Source: an uncultured Collinsella sp. (lineage in GTDB: Bacteria; Actinomycetota; Coriobacteriia; Coriobacteriales; Coriobacteriaceae). From it: 64,000 nucleotides of DNA. Positions 26,198-33,984 of the stretch are shown here, one piece after another. Position numbers and translations under genes: made by a program. The stretch lies in NCBI GenBank assembly GCA_958427145.1, contig CAUAAZ010000006.1, positions 35,389-99,388 of the forward strand. The letters run 5' to 3'. The notes beneath the pieces are model-generated. The model was not told the DNA's origin, did no database searches, and worked only from the letters and a program-made list of their open reading frames with translations. Each line of letters opens with the position of its first letter. Position 1 is the stretch's first letter.

Positions 26198-26680
26198 ATG
26201 CCGCGAACGCTCTTTATTGATGCCGACGCCTGCCCGGTCACGCGCGAGTCGATTGACTGCGCGCGGCGGGCGGGCGTCGCCGTTGTTATCGCCGGCAACA
26301 GCACGCAAAACTTGGAACGGCACATTCGCCGCGACGACCCGCGCGATGCCGAGCACGCGCGACGCGGCTTTTGGGTCACGACGCTCGATGTGAGCGTGGG
26401 CGCCGACAGCGCCGACTTTGCCATTGTCGAACGCCTGCAGGCGGGCGACGTAGTCGTGACGCAGGACATTGGCTTGGCGAGCATGGTGCTCGGCCGCGAT
26501 GCCGCCGCAATCGGTGTGCGCGGGCGCGTCTACGACAAGGCGACCATCGACATGCAACTGTTTATTCGCCACGAGGAAAAGAAGGTGCGCCGCGCCGGCG
26601 GACGCACTCGCGGACCGGCGGCATTTACCAGCGAAGACCGCGCTCGCTTTAAGCGCAACCTCACCGAGCTGCTGCGCTAA
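26198..26680 (+). CDS. YaiI/YqxD family protein (DUF188)
   Basis: 160 residues with the family hallmarks FIDADACPV (residues 6-14), GNSTQNL and the late VVVTQDIGLASMVL and GRVYD segments. The acidic N-terminal motif and fold suggest a PIN-like nuclease, but no activity is established. The ATG directly abuts the TAG of the preceding HdeD gene, so translation is coupled to it, which makes the upstream frameshift potentially polar. A terminator-like hairpin follows at 26686. Confidence 0.92.
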   Translation: MPRTLFIDADACPVTRESIDCARRAGVAVVIAGNSTQNLERHIRRDDPRDAEHARRGFWVTTLDVSVGADSADFAIVERLQAGDVVVTQDIGLASMVLGRDAAAIGVRGRVYDKATIDMQLFIRHEEKKVRRAGGRTRGPAAFTSEDRARFKRNLTELLR

Positions 26681-26685
26681 CCAAG

Positions 26686-26722
26686 GTAGATTTTTGGGAC
26701 ATGTCCGGAAATCTGCTTTTTT
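26686..26722 (+). terminator. Terminator after yaiI-like gene
   Basis: GTAGATTT/AAATCTGC outer stem around the palindrome GGACATGTCC (26697-26706), then TTTTTT. Confidence 0.75.
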
Positions 26723-26768
26723 GCTTTGGCGATTGACACGCATCCAACGCCCAGGTCATGGCGGTAGA

Positions 26769-26804
26769 TTTTACGGCATGCCCCAGTTTTTACGGCATGC
26801 CCCA
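26769..26804. repeat. Two 17-bp direct repeats
   Basis: TTTTACGGCATGCCCCA occurs at 26769-26785 and again at 26788-26804, two bases apart, in the gap between two convergent genes. Each contains the palindrome GGCATGCC. Confidence 0.75.
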
Positions 26805-26813
26805 AGCATCTAC

Positions 26814-27902
26814 TTAGAGGCCAAAGGCAGAAAGGATAAGACCCCAGCCCGCACCGATGACGTACATCATGATCAGGAACAGGACGTTTTCGCGGGCGCT
26901 GCGGTTGGTGCGGAACAGCACCAGGTAGCCCACACCTGCAGAGATGAGCGTGCCGGCGAGCATCGGGGCCAGCTGCAGCGCGCCTTCCAGGTACAGTTGC
27001 GTGATGACGACGCTGGCCGAGCAGTTGGGAATCAGGCCGACGAGTGCCGAGCCCAGGACCGCAAGCGTCTCGTTGCCGCGCAGGAACTGCTCGATTGCGG
27101 ACTCGCCGAACGACTCGAGCACGGCGACCAGAATCAGCGTCACCAGAAAAATGAATACCGAGACCTGCACGGTGTGCGAAATCGCGCTGCGTATGATCGA
27201 CAGGACAGGCGTCCCTTCGTGGGAGTGGGAGTGACCGTGGCCATCATGGTGTTCATGCTCGCCCTCATGACCGTGATCGTGGCCATGTCCGTGGTCGTGC
27301 TCGTCCTCGTCTTCATCACAACCGCAATGGTCGCGCTCGCACAGCTCGTGGATGTGGTCGGCGCTCACGCCCGCCTCGGCCACCTCGTCGATGATGTCAC
27401 CGCCAGTGTGGTCGTCGTGCGCGCAGTTCACATGAGCCGGATTAGCAGCGGTCCCCAGCACGGTACGGCGAATCGCCGCATGTGCGCGAGCGTTACGACG
27501 CAGGCCGCGAATGGCGGCGTCCACGATAAAGCCCGTGACCAGCGCGATCAGTGCCTTCGAAGCCAAAAGCATCGCCATGGTCTGCACGGGCACCTGCTCG
27601 GCGAGCAACAGCGGCAGCATCTCATCGGAGGTCGAAAGGAACACCGCCACCAACGTACCCAATGTCACGACACGACCGGCATACAGCGTGGCCGCCATTG
27701 CCGAAAAGCCGCACTGCGGCACCATGCCCAGCAACGAGCCAACCACGGGGCCCGCGGCACCGGCGCGCTTGATGGCGCCGTTAACGCTGTCGCCCGCAAC
27801 GTGCTCCAGGGTCTCGAGGGCCAGATATGTCACCAACAAAAACGGCACCAGCGACAGCGTGTCCTTGCCAGCGTCGAGCAAAATATCAATCAGCAAATCC
27901 AT
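26814..27902 (-). CDS. Putative 10-TM metal exporter (ArsP_2/manganese type)
   Basis: 362 residues with two halves of about five membrane helices, each carrying a matching motif (GMVPQCGFSAMAATLYAGRVV near residue 60 and GLIPNCSASVVITQLYLEGAL near 290), separated by a loop of about 80 residues containing some 20 His and many Asp/Glu (DHGHGHDHGHEGEHEHHDGH region, about 200-225). This is the layout of the putative 10TM heavy-metal exporter family (PF11449), annotated as arsenic or manganese efflux. The His loop suggests divalent-metal binding. A 36-bp inverted repeat lies upstream (27946-27981); no yybP-ykoY riboswitch is visible. Confidence 0.85.
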   Translation of the reverse strand: MDLLIDILLDAGKDTLSLVPFLLVTYLALETLEHVAGDSVNGAIKRAGAAGPVVGSLLGMVPQCGFSAMAATLYAGRVVTLGTLVAVFLSTSDEMLPLLLAEQVPVQTMAMLLASKALIALVTGFIVDAAIRGLRRNARAHAAIRRTVLGTAANPAHVNCAHDDHTGGDIIDEVAEAGVSADHIHELCERDHCGCDEDEDEHDHGHGHDHGHEGEHEHHDGHGHSHSHEGTPVLSIIRSAISHTVQVSVFIFLVTLILVAVLESFGESAIEQFLRGNETLAVLGSALVGLIPNCSASVVITQLYLEGALQLAPMLAGTLISAGVGYLVLFRTNRSARENVLFLIMMYVIGAGWGLILSAFGL

Positions 27903-27945
27903 GAAGGATGGAACCTTTCGTGTCTTTCGGCAGCATTGTAAAAGT

Positions 27946-27981
27946 CCTAGCGGTCAACTAGGGTATTGTAGTTGACCTAGG
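27946..27981. promoter_or_regulatory. Large inverted repeat in the divergent exporter/exonuclease promoter
   Basis: CCTAGCGGTCAACTA and TAGTTGACCTAGG (one 1-base asymmetry) with a GGGTATTG centre, between the two starts. Symmetry and place suggest an operator for a metal-responsive regulator. Confidence 0.55.
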
Positions 27982-28074
27982 CGTGGTGCCAATAGTTGCC
28001 CATGGTAAACTATCATCTCGCCATAACTCAATGCCACCGAGCCGCACGACGCGGCCCATCCAAGGAGCAGTTAT

Positions 28075-29043
28075 ATGAACGTTTCACAAGCACTCGAATA
28101 CGAGCGCCAGCCGTTTATTCCCATGTTTATCTATGGCGATCATGGCGCCATGGAGTCCGAGCGCCAGAAGGGCGAAGAGGCCCTTAAGGTGCTCGAAACC
28201 GAGTACTTTACCGCCGAGGGCGACCCCAGCTTCGACTTTGCCACCGTGCGCGACCTGGCTGACCGCAACCGCGACCTGTGCGACCAGATTGGCGAGGCGC
28301 GCCTGCGCAACGTGACGCCCGCGACGCTTTCGCGCGGTCTGTCCGACGCCGACACCTGCGCCGCCATCGGCAAGATGCAAAAGCGCACCGCCGCGTCCGT
28401 CATGCGCGAGATCCGCGGCGACCGCGACGCGCTCGGCGTGGCGTACGCCCGCAAGCCTATCCAAGGCACAGTGCTCGGCATCGACATCGAGACCACCGGC
28501 CGTGCACCCGAGCGCGGCTACATCATCAACGTGGGCTGGGAGATCATGGAGCTCACCAGCGACGCCGTCCCGCACGACGCCGAGGCACACTACTGCGGCC
28601 TGCCCGATATCTACCGCGGCAAGGATGTGCCGCTGTCGAATATCCACCACATCACCTGGGACGACATCGACGGCAAAACGCCCTTCCGCGAGAACAAAGA
28701 GCTGCAAAAGCAGCTGCTCAAGCTTATGAAGAAGTACCCGTACATGGCACACAACGCCGCCTTTGAGGACAGCTGGTTCAAGATTCACCTGGACGGTTAC
28801 GCCGAGGCGCGTCGTGCCGGCAAGATTATCGTCATCGACTCGCGCCAGATCTGCCGCAGCCTGGATGCCGACGTCCGCTCGCTCCCCCGCGAATCCGCCC
28901 CCGCCGCGCTCGAGAACTGGGCGCGCCGCCGTGGAACCCTCGCCGCCGACGCCAACGAGCAGCATCTGGGTCTGGACGACACCGACCTCATGCTCCGCAC
29001 CGTCCAAGCCGAGTTCAACCTCAAGAACCTGTTTGACAAGTAG
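28075..29043 (+). CDS. DnaQ-like 3'-5' exonuclease
   Basis: 322 residues. Residues 1-130 are an uncharacterised helical N-terminus; the DEDD exonuclease fold follows: GIDIETTGRAPERGY (Exo I, DxE, about 138-152), YMAHNAAFEDSWF (Exo II), and HLGLDDTDLML (Exo III, DEDDh histidine and Asp). Related to the epsilon subunit of DNA polymerase III and RNase T, but polymerase-binding residues are not evident, so a DNA repair or RNA role is open. AAGGAG precedes the ATG. Divergent from the metal exporter. Confidence 0.88.
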   Translation: MNVSQALEYERQPFIPMFIYGDHGAMESERQKGEEALKVLETEYFTAEGDPSFDFATVRDLADRNRDLCDQIGEARLRNVTPATLSRGLSDADTCAAIGKMQKRTAASVMREIRGDRDALGVAYARKPIQGTVLGIDIETTGRAPERGYIINVGWEIMELTSDAVPHDAEAHYCGLPDIYRGKDVPLSNIHHITWDDIDGKTPFRENKELQKQLLKLMKKYPYMAHNAAFEDSWFKIHLDGYAEARRAGKIIVIDSRQICRSLDADVRSLPRESAPAALENWARRRGTLAADANEQHLGLDDTDLMLRTVQAEFNLKNLFDK

Positions 29044-29075
29044 AAACGTCTACGACAAACTCCGGCGTAGATCAC

Positions 29076-29115
29076 GGGCGGCCTCGCAGCGGGAAACCCC
29101 GCAGCGGGGCCGCCC
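29076..29115 (+). terminator. GC-rich hairpin after the exonuclease gene
   Basis: GGGCGGCC (29076-29083) and GGCCGCCC (29108-29115) with an inner CGGG/CCCCG arm; only a weak T tract follows. Confidence 0.55.
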
Positions 29116-29394
29116 TACGTTCCACAAATAAACCTGCCATCACAAATTCTGAACCCTCATTTTGAACGATTTCGGCCAATTCCCGACACGTAATTCGTTG
29201 TCGGATGGTGATGCATCACTATCAAATGTGCAGCAATTGAGTATTTCTATGCTATAGCCGAGCTGCGAAAACGTTTATTTAGGGCATACCAACTCATAAT
29301 TGCGTCAAGCTTTTGGACAGCATTTGGTTAGACCTCTAAAACGGCTTTTCCACTCAGCGCCGTCAACACGGCATTAGCTGACACGATATATACC
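29116..29394. other. AT-rich gene-free stretch before the nuclease-like orphan
   Basis: About 280 bases with base composition clearly lower in GC than the flanks and no open frame with a ribosome site. It contains TCGGATGGTGATGCATCACTAT, whose core GGTGATGCATCACT is a near-perfect palindrome, a candidate operator. The sequence probably belongs to the same acquired segment as the next gene. Confidence 0.5.
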
Positions 29395-30585
29395 ATGAGT
29401 ATCGTATTGTCACATACCACTGCAAAAGCGGTCTACCAGGCCGCGCATTCGGTGTCTGCGAAAGGCATCGAGTCCTGTAACCCTACCGCGATTTACGAAT
29501 CATGTCCCACCGTAACGCTCCTTGACGCAGCCGCAGAATGGCTCACCAAACATGATGTTTCCCTCGATGCAAATGATTGCCTCGAGGTGATGGTGTTTCA
29601 TCGCAGGAATGCGCGCTATGCAATGAACTGTCAATGCCACGTGTCTTCAAAACGATTCTCGAACTCACGCTTTATAGAGCTCAAAGATGGCATCTTCATT
29701 GTTGGCGTTGAGCTTTGCGCACTTCAGGCCGCCACCTATCTTTCTTTTCGCGAACTAGTGGAGTACTACTTTGAACTGTGCGGCGCTTATTCCCTTGGAA
29801 CCGACTCTTCCACCTCCTATACCGAGCGTTTCGCGCTCACCTCGACCGAGAGGTTAAAGCAGTTCTTTAATTCCATTACCAGATGCGACGGTCTGGCCCT
29901 TGCCCGAAAGGCGATCCAATGTGTACGCGACGGATGCCGGTCTCCCATGGAAACGACATTTGTCATGATGCTAACGCTGCCCAAAAGCGAAGGAGGGCTT
30001 GGTATTAAGGGAATTGAGACCGATTACGAGGTGCAGGTCACCGCCGCCGCAAAGAATCTCACGAGACGCAAGAAGTTCTTTATGGATGCGTATCTAAAGA
30101 AATCTCGCACAGACATTGAATACAACGGTTTTTATCATGACGCGGAAGAAGACCGCGCCATCGATGAGGAGCGCAAGAATGCACTTGCGTCCATGGGGTA
30201 CGGAATCATCACCGTCAGCCGTTATTCCTTTATGCATGCCAGCTCTTTTGTTAGGGTCATGGAAGCAATCCAGCGGAAAGAGGGCGTACGCCCCTCGCGT
30301 CTGCCAAAAGACTTTCAAATCATGCAAGAGGACCTGAGACAGTTTGTGCTCAGAAGGTTTATAGAAGAGAAAAAGCGAATTCAGAAGCAGCTTCGCCAGG
30401 ATTCCGAAGAGCGCCAACGAATCGACCTCGAAAAAGCAACACTCGAAGGCATCACGCTGGATGACCCGACAATTAATGAAGTTCCGGCAATCGATGACAT
30501 GCAGACTGTCGAATCCGACAGCCCATCATTTGCCCAAACAAGCAGTCTCGCGCCCGAGGGCAGGGTCTTCGGGGCCGGAGACTAG
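29395..30585 (+). CDS. Orphan protein with a DUF559/Vsr-like nuclease fold
   Basis: 396 residues, not recognised by name. The middle (about 185-300) reads like the very-short-patch/DUF559 nuclease fold: SPMETTFVMML (first acidic helix), KKFFMDAYLKKSRTDIEYNGFYHD (D and E of a PD-(D/E)xK-type site, E-Y-N-G in place of ExDG), then DEERKNALASMGYGIITVSR, the conserved Arg/Leu/Gly strand. The N-terminal 180 residues are of unknown fold, and the C-terminal 80 are charged and disordered. Base composition and codon use are less GC-rich than neighbours, and a MITE-like element follows 10 bases after the stop, indicating acquisition. AbiEi-like regulators or abortive-infection effectors share this architecture, so defence is possible but unproven. 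Confidence 0.78.
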   Translation: MSIVLSHTTAKAVYQAAHSVSAKGIESCNPTAIYESCPTVTLLDAAAEWLTKHDVSLDANDCLEVMVFHRRNARYAMNCQCHVSSKRFSNSRFIELKDGIFIVGVELCALQAATYLSFRELVEYYFELCGAYSLGTDSSTSYTERFALTSTERLKQFFNSITRCDGLALARKAIQCVRDGCRSPMETTFVMMLTLPKSEGGLGIKGIETDYEVQVTAAAKNLTRRKKFFMDAYLKKSRTDIEYNGFYHDAEEDRAIDEERKNALASMGYGIITVSRYSFMHASSFVRVMEAIQRKEGVRPSRLPKDFQIMQEDLRQFVLRRFIEEKKRIQKQLRQDSEERQRIDLEKATLEGITLDDPTINEVPAIDDMQTVESDSPSFAQTSSLAPEGRVFGAGD

Positions 30586-30595
30586 GCCGGCTAAC

Positions 30596-30848
30596 AAGGT
30601 GGGTACCCTATCGACGTGCAAAATTGCGAGTATTCAGCAGGGTCGGGTGTCTATCACCCTCGAGTGGATCCAAATGTGGAGCGAAATCACTCTTGCGTGA
30701 GAGCGTTAGGCAACATTTGAGGAAGAACTCATCGGATTAACACCCTAAGATAACTCTTGAACTGCATTATATGACCTGCAATAAATTAGCGGACCCCCTA
30801 TAGTTGCAGAATACTCCATTTTTTGCACGGCACGAGGGTACCCACCTT
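30596..30848. mobile_element. MITE-like element with long terminal inverted repeats
   Basis: The 253 bases start with AAGGTGGGTACCC and end with its exact complement; inside, CGTGCAAAA pairs with TTTTGCACG and GAGTATTC with GAATACTC at the same spacing from each end, giving imperfect terminal repeats of about 42 bases. No credible gene lies within. It is an AT-richer insertion directly behind the nuclease-like gene. Non-autonomous transposon is the simplest reading; target duplications are not obvious. Confidence 0.65.
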
Positions 30849-30931
30849 GGCATCGACTATCAAAAAACGCTCAGTCCGGGATCTCGTCCACTATTCCCCA
30901 TCATTTTGTACAACGAATTACCTGAACGTCA

Positions 30932-30991
30932 TTGACATATGAACATGCACTCATATAATCGAAAGTAAATTATATGAGCGCATGTTCATAT
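30932..30991 (+). promoter_or_regulatory. Promoter and paired operators of the ArsR metal-efflux operon
   Basis: TTGACA (30932-30937), 16 bases, then TATAAT (30954-30959) is a consensus promoter. Two 22-mers overlap it in opposite orientation: 30937-30958 (ATATGAACATGCACTCATAT) and 30970-30991 (TATATGAGCGCATGTTCATA core), 21 of 22 bases identical when inverted. Each is itself an imperfect ATATGA-TCATAT palindrome, the type bound by ArsR/SmtB repressors. Confidence 0.85.
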
Positions 30992-31005
30992 GAAAGGATA
31001 TTGCA

Positions 31006-31371
31006 ATGAGCATCCGCGTTGATGAAACGAAACCCGACACCGAGGCCACCGAGCCAGTGATCCCCACCACCTGCTCGCCCGAGGACCTTCCCGACGAGGA
31101 GCTTCTCTACGACCTCGCCGACCTGTTCAAGGTCTTCAGCGACACCACGCGTATCAAGATCCTCTACGCCCTCATGGGCCGCGAGCTCTGCGTGGCAGAC
31201 ATCGCCGAAGCGACCGAAACCTCGCAGTCGGCAGTATCGCACCAGCTGCGCACGCTTAAGCAGTCGCACCTGGTCAAGTTCCGCCGCGACGGGCGCAATA
31301 TCCTCTACTCGCTCGCCGACGACCACGTCTACACCATGCTCAACCAGGGCATGAGCCATATCTGCGAATAG
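31006..31371 (+). CDS. ArsR/SmtB family metal-sensing repressor
   Basis: 121-residue winged-helix repressor. LADLFKVFSDTTRIKILYAL begins the fold, ELCVADIAEATETSQSAVSHQLRTL is the CadC-like metal-box helix and recognition helix. The C-terminal helix DDHVYTMLNQGMSHICE carries the D-x-H...H pattern of the alpha-5 zinc site of CzrA/SmtB, and a terminal Cys. Zn, Cd or Co sensing is therefore likely; ELCV retains one cysteine of the alpha-3 site. AAAGG precedes the ATG. It is the first gene of an operon with an HMA protein and a P-type ATPase and would release the operators at 30932-30991 and 31708 on metal binding. Confidence 0.93.
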   Translation: MSIRVDETKPDTEATEPVIPTTCSPEDLPDEELLYDLADLFKVFSDTTRIKILYALMGRELCVADIAEATETSQSAVSHQLRTLKQSHLVKFRRDGRNILYSLADDHVYTMLNQGMSHICE

Positions 31372-31433
31372 CAACCAACCACGGTACCAGCGCGGCCTGC
31401 ACCCAAGCCGCAAAAACGGGAAAGGAACCCACC

Positions 31434-31652
31434 ATGAAAAAGCAGTATAAGCTCGACGAGATCGACTGCGCCAACTGCGCACGTGAGCTTCAGGACGAGC
31501 TGGCCAAGCTCGATGGCGTCAAATCCGTGTCCGTCAACTTTATGACCCAGAAGCTGACGCTCGAGGCCGATGACGCCGAGTTCGACGAGGTGCTCAACCG
31601 CGTTGTAGAGTTTACGGCCGACGCCGAGCCGGACTGCGAGATTATTCTCTAG
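31434..31652 (+). CDS. Heavy-metal-associated (HMA) domain protein
   Basis: 72 residues, a single ferredoxin-like metal-binding domain with DCANCARELQ (the CxxC at residues 12-15) and the typical beta-alpha-beta spacing (VKSVSVNFMTQKLTLE). Acts as a cytoplasmic metal chaperone or as a detached N-terminal domain for the ATPase encoded 100 bases downstream, which itself has none. AAAGGAAC precedes the start. Metal could be Zn/Cd/Pb as well as Cu; DCANC is common in Zn/Cd exporters. Confidence 0.92.
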   Translation: MKKQYKLDEIDCANCARELQDELAKLDGVKSVSVNFMTQKLTLEADDAEFDEVLNRVVEFTADAEPDCEIIL

Positions 31653-31707
31653 CCCAGGTTTACGCCAACCTGCAAGGCCGCGCTTGCTGCGGCCTTTGCT
31701 CGCGAAA

Positions 31708-31729
31708 TTATATGAGCGAGTGTTCATAC
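31708..31729 (+). promoter_or_regulatory. Third ArsR-type operator, before the ATPase gene
   Basis: TTATATGAGCGAGTGTTCAT and two more bases match the 30970-30991 site at 19 of 22 positions, 23 bases before the ATPase start. It suggests a second, internal repressor binding site. Confidence 0.75.
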
Positions 31730-31752
31730 ATTCAAATGGGAGGATACGAGTC

Positions 31753-33705
31753 ATGGCCACCGCCGACCCCAAAAAGAAAAAGAAAAAGCGCAAGAAAAAA
31801 GAATCACTCGAGCATAAGCGCAACCGCATCCTGGTAGCGCTGGGCATTTTTGCCGTGGTGTACGCCCTCGATGAGCTCGGCACCCTCACTGCCGCATTCG
31901 GTACCCCGGGCGACATCTACGCCAGCTTTGTGCTGTTCCTCGTGCCGTTTTTGATTGCCGGCTTCGACGTACTGCAAAAGGCATTCAATAACATCCGCCG
32001 CGGCAAGGCCTTCGACGAGAGCTTCCTCATGGCCGTCGCGACCATCGGCGCGTTTGCCATGGTGCTCTTCCCCGATACCGACCCGCACATGGCCGAAGGC
32101 GCCGCCGTCATGCTGTTCTACCAGGTCGGCGAGCTGTTTCAGGCGTACGCCGTGGGCAAGAGCCGCAAGTCGATCAGTGCCATGATGGACATCGCGCCCG
32201 ACTACGCTAACGTCGAGCAGCCCGACGGCACACTCGAGCAGGTCTTCCCCGATGACATCGCCGTCGGCACCGTGATCGTGGTCAAGCCCGGTGAGCGCGT
32301 GCCTATCGACGGCGTCATCGTCGAGGGCGAAACCCAGCTCGACACCGCCGCTCTCACGGGCGAGTCAATCCCCCGCCCCGCCAAGTCCGGCGACGACATC
32401 ATCAGCGGCTGCATCAACATGACGGGCCTCATCCACGTGCGCACCACCAAGCCCTTTGGCGAGTCCACCGTCGCACGCGTCCTGGAGCTCGTGGAAAATG
32501 CCAGCGAAAAGAAGGCGCGCACTGAGAACTTTATCACGCGCTTCGCCCGCGTCTACACGCCCGCCGTCACCGGCGCTGCCGCGGTACTCGCGCTCGGCGG
32601 CGGCCTAATCACCGGCGCCTGGTCCGACTGGATCCTGCGCGGCCTGACCTTCCTGGTCGTCAGCTGCCCGTGCGCGCTCGTGATTAGCGTCCCGCTCAGC
32701 TTCTTTGGCGGCATTGGCGGCGCATCCAAGCTGGGCGTCCTCATCAAGGGCTCCAACTACCTCGAGACGCTCGCCGATGTGGACACCGTCGTCTTTGACA
32801 AGACCGGCACGCTCACCAACGGCACGTTTTCGGTCGTGGCGGTACACCCCGAAGCCGGCTATACCGAGCAGTCGTTGCTCGAGGTCGCCGCCCTTGCCGA
32901 GTCGTTCTCCGACCATCCCATCGCGCAGTCCGTGCGTGTCGCCTACCAGGGCGAGGTCGACCCCAAGCGCGTTAGCGACTCCGCCAACGACGCGGGCCAC
33001 GGCGTGACGGCAACCATCGACGGCAAGCACGTCGTCGTTGGCAACGCAAAGATGCTCGCCGCGGCCGGAGTCGAAGCGCCGGACTGTGAGGTTGTCGGCA
33101 CGATCCTCCATGTGCTCGTTGACGGCGTTTACGCCGGCCACATCGTGATTGCAGACACCGTTAAGGCCGACGCCGAGCAGACGATCCGCGACCTGCACGC
33201 CGCCGGCGTCAAGCGCACCGTCATGCTCACGGGCGACCGCGAGGAAGTGGCTGCTGCGGTGGCCAAGCAGCTGGGGCTCGACGAGTTCCACGCGCAACTA
33301 CTGCCGGGCGACAAGGTCGAGCGCGTCGAGGCATTGCTGGCAGCCGAATCGGGCAAGGGCAAGCTCGCCTTTGTGGGCGACGGCATCAACGATGCGCCCG
33401 TGCTTACGCGCGCCGATGTGGGCATTGCCATGGGCGCTATGGGTTCTGACGCTGCGATCGAGGCCGCCGATGTCGTGCTCATGGACGACAAGCCGTCCAA
33501 CATTTCCCGCGCGATCCGCGTGGCACGCAAGACCATGACGATCGTCTGGCAGAACATCATCTTTGCGCTGGGCGTTAAGCTGCTGATCCTTGTGCTGGCA
33601 GCGCTGGGCATCGCCAACATGTGGCTTGCCGTGTTCGGCGACGTAGGCGTGGCGATCATCGCCATCCTGAACGCCATGCGCGCGATGGGTGTCAAGAACT
33701 TGTAG
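31753..33705 (+). CDS. P1B-type heavy-metal-exporting ATPase
   Basis: 650 residues. A lysine-rich N-terminus (residues 7-16) replaces the usual HMA domain, then eight membrane helices in the usual 4+2+2 arrangement, TGES (202-205) of the actuator domain, SCPCALV (304-310) with the transport-site CPC, DKTGTLT with the phosphorylated Asp349, HP motif (DHPIAQ) and GDGINDAPV (about residue 570). CPC plus the ArsR/HMA partners indicates a Zn/Cd/Pb(II) exporter like ZntA/CadA. Start MATADPKK behind GGGAGGA; an upstream in-frame start crosses the operator and is not used. Followed by a giant hairpin (33721-33849). Confidence 0.94.
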   Translation: MATADPKKKKKKRKKKESLEHKRNRILVALGIFAVVYALDELGTLTAAFGTPGDIYASFVLFLVPFLIAGFDVLQKAFNNIRRGKAFDESFLMAVATIGAFAMVLFPDTDPHMAEGAAVMLFYQVGELFQAYAVGKSRKSISAMMDIAPDYANVEQPDGTLEQVFPDDIAVGTVIVVKPGERVPIDGVIVEGETQLDTAALTGESIPRPAKSGDDIISGCINMTGLIHVRTTKPFGESTVARVLELVENASEKKARTENFITRFARVYTPAVTGAAAVLALGGGLITGAWSDWILRGLTFLVVSCPCALVISVPLSFFGGIGGASKLGVLIKGSNYLETLADVDTVVFDKTGTLTNGTFSVVAVHPEAGYTEQSLLEVAALAESFSDHPIAQSVRVAYQGEVDPKRVSDSANDAGHGVTATIDGKHVVVGNAKMLAAAGVEAPDCEVVGTILHVLVDGVYAGHIVIADTVKADAEQTIRDLHAAGVKRTVMLTGDREEVAAAVAKQLGLDEFHAQLLPGDKVERVEALLAAESGKGKLAFVGDGINDAPVLTRADVGIAMGAMGSDAAIEAADVVLMDDKPSNISRAIRVARKTMTIVWQNIIFALGVKLLILVLAALGIANMWLAVFGDVGVAIIAILNAMRAMGVKNL

Positions 33706-33720
33706 CGTTCGTGGGCTGTC

Positions 33721-33849
33721 CGGCCGGGGCCGGGCTTGGTTTTGAAAACGTCCTCGCGCATGAGGCCCGTCTTTCCTGCTCCTGCGGAGCAACGGAAAGG
33801 CGGGCCTCGCGCTGTGGAATGTTTTCAAAACCAAGCCCGGCCCCGGCCT
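33721..33849. repeat. 129-base near-continuous hairpin
   Basis: The outer 26-bp perfect stem (CCGGGGCCGGGCTTGGTTTT... at 33724-33749 with 33821-33846) extends three pairs further; inside it a second stem (GCGC, GAGGCCCG, CTTTCC blocks at 33756-33776 with GGAAAG, CGGGCCTC, GCGC at 33794-33812) is capped by TGCTCC/GGAGCA with a TGC loop. No gene is inside. It lies 15 bases after the ATPase stop. The remaining 33850-33984 holds a smaller hairpin (TTCGCGC/GCGCGAA) and nothing else. Confidence 0.85.
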
Positions 33850-33984
33850 GCGGTGACGTAGGTGGCAGTTCTTGGGCATCGCTTGCTGGCGGGGTTCCTT
33901 TGCTGAAATGGACTTGGCCGAAAGGACCGCTGGTCCCGGTCGCTGGTTCGCGCTTTGCGCGAACTCCGCGCTACTGGGGGTTCG

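Noticed and set aside
27903..27945. Possible yybP-ykoY manganese riboswitch before the metal exporter
   Set aside because: The leader is too short and lacks the conserved internal loops; an operator-like repeat is present instead.
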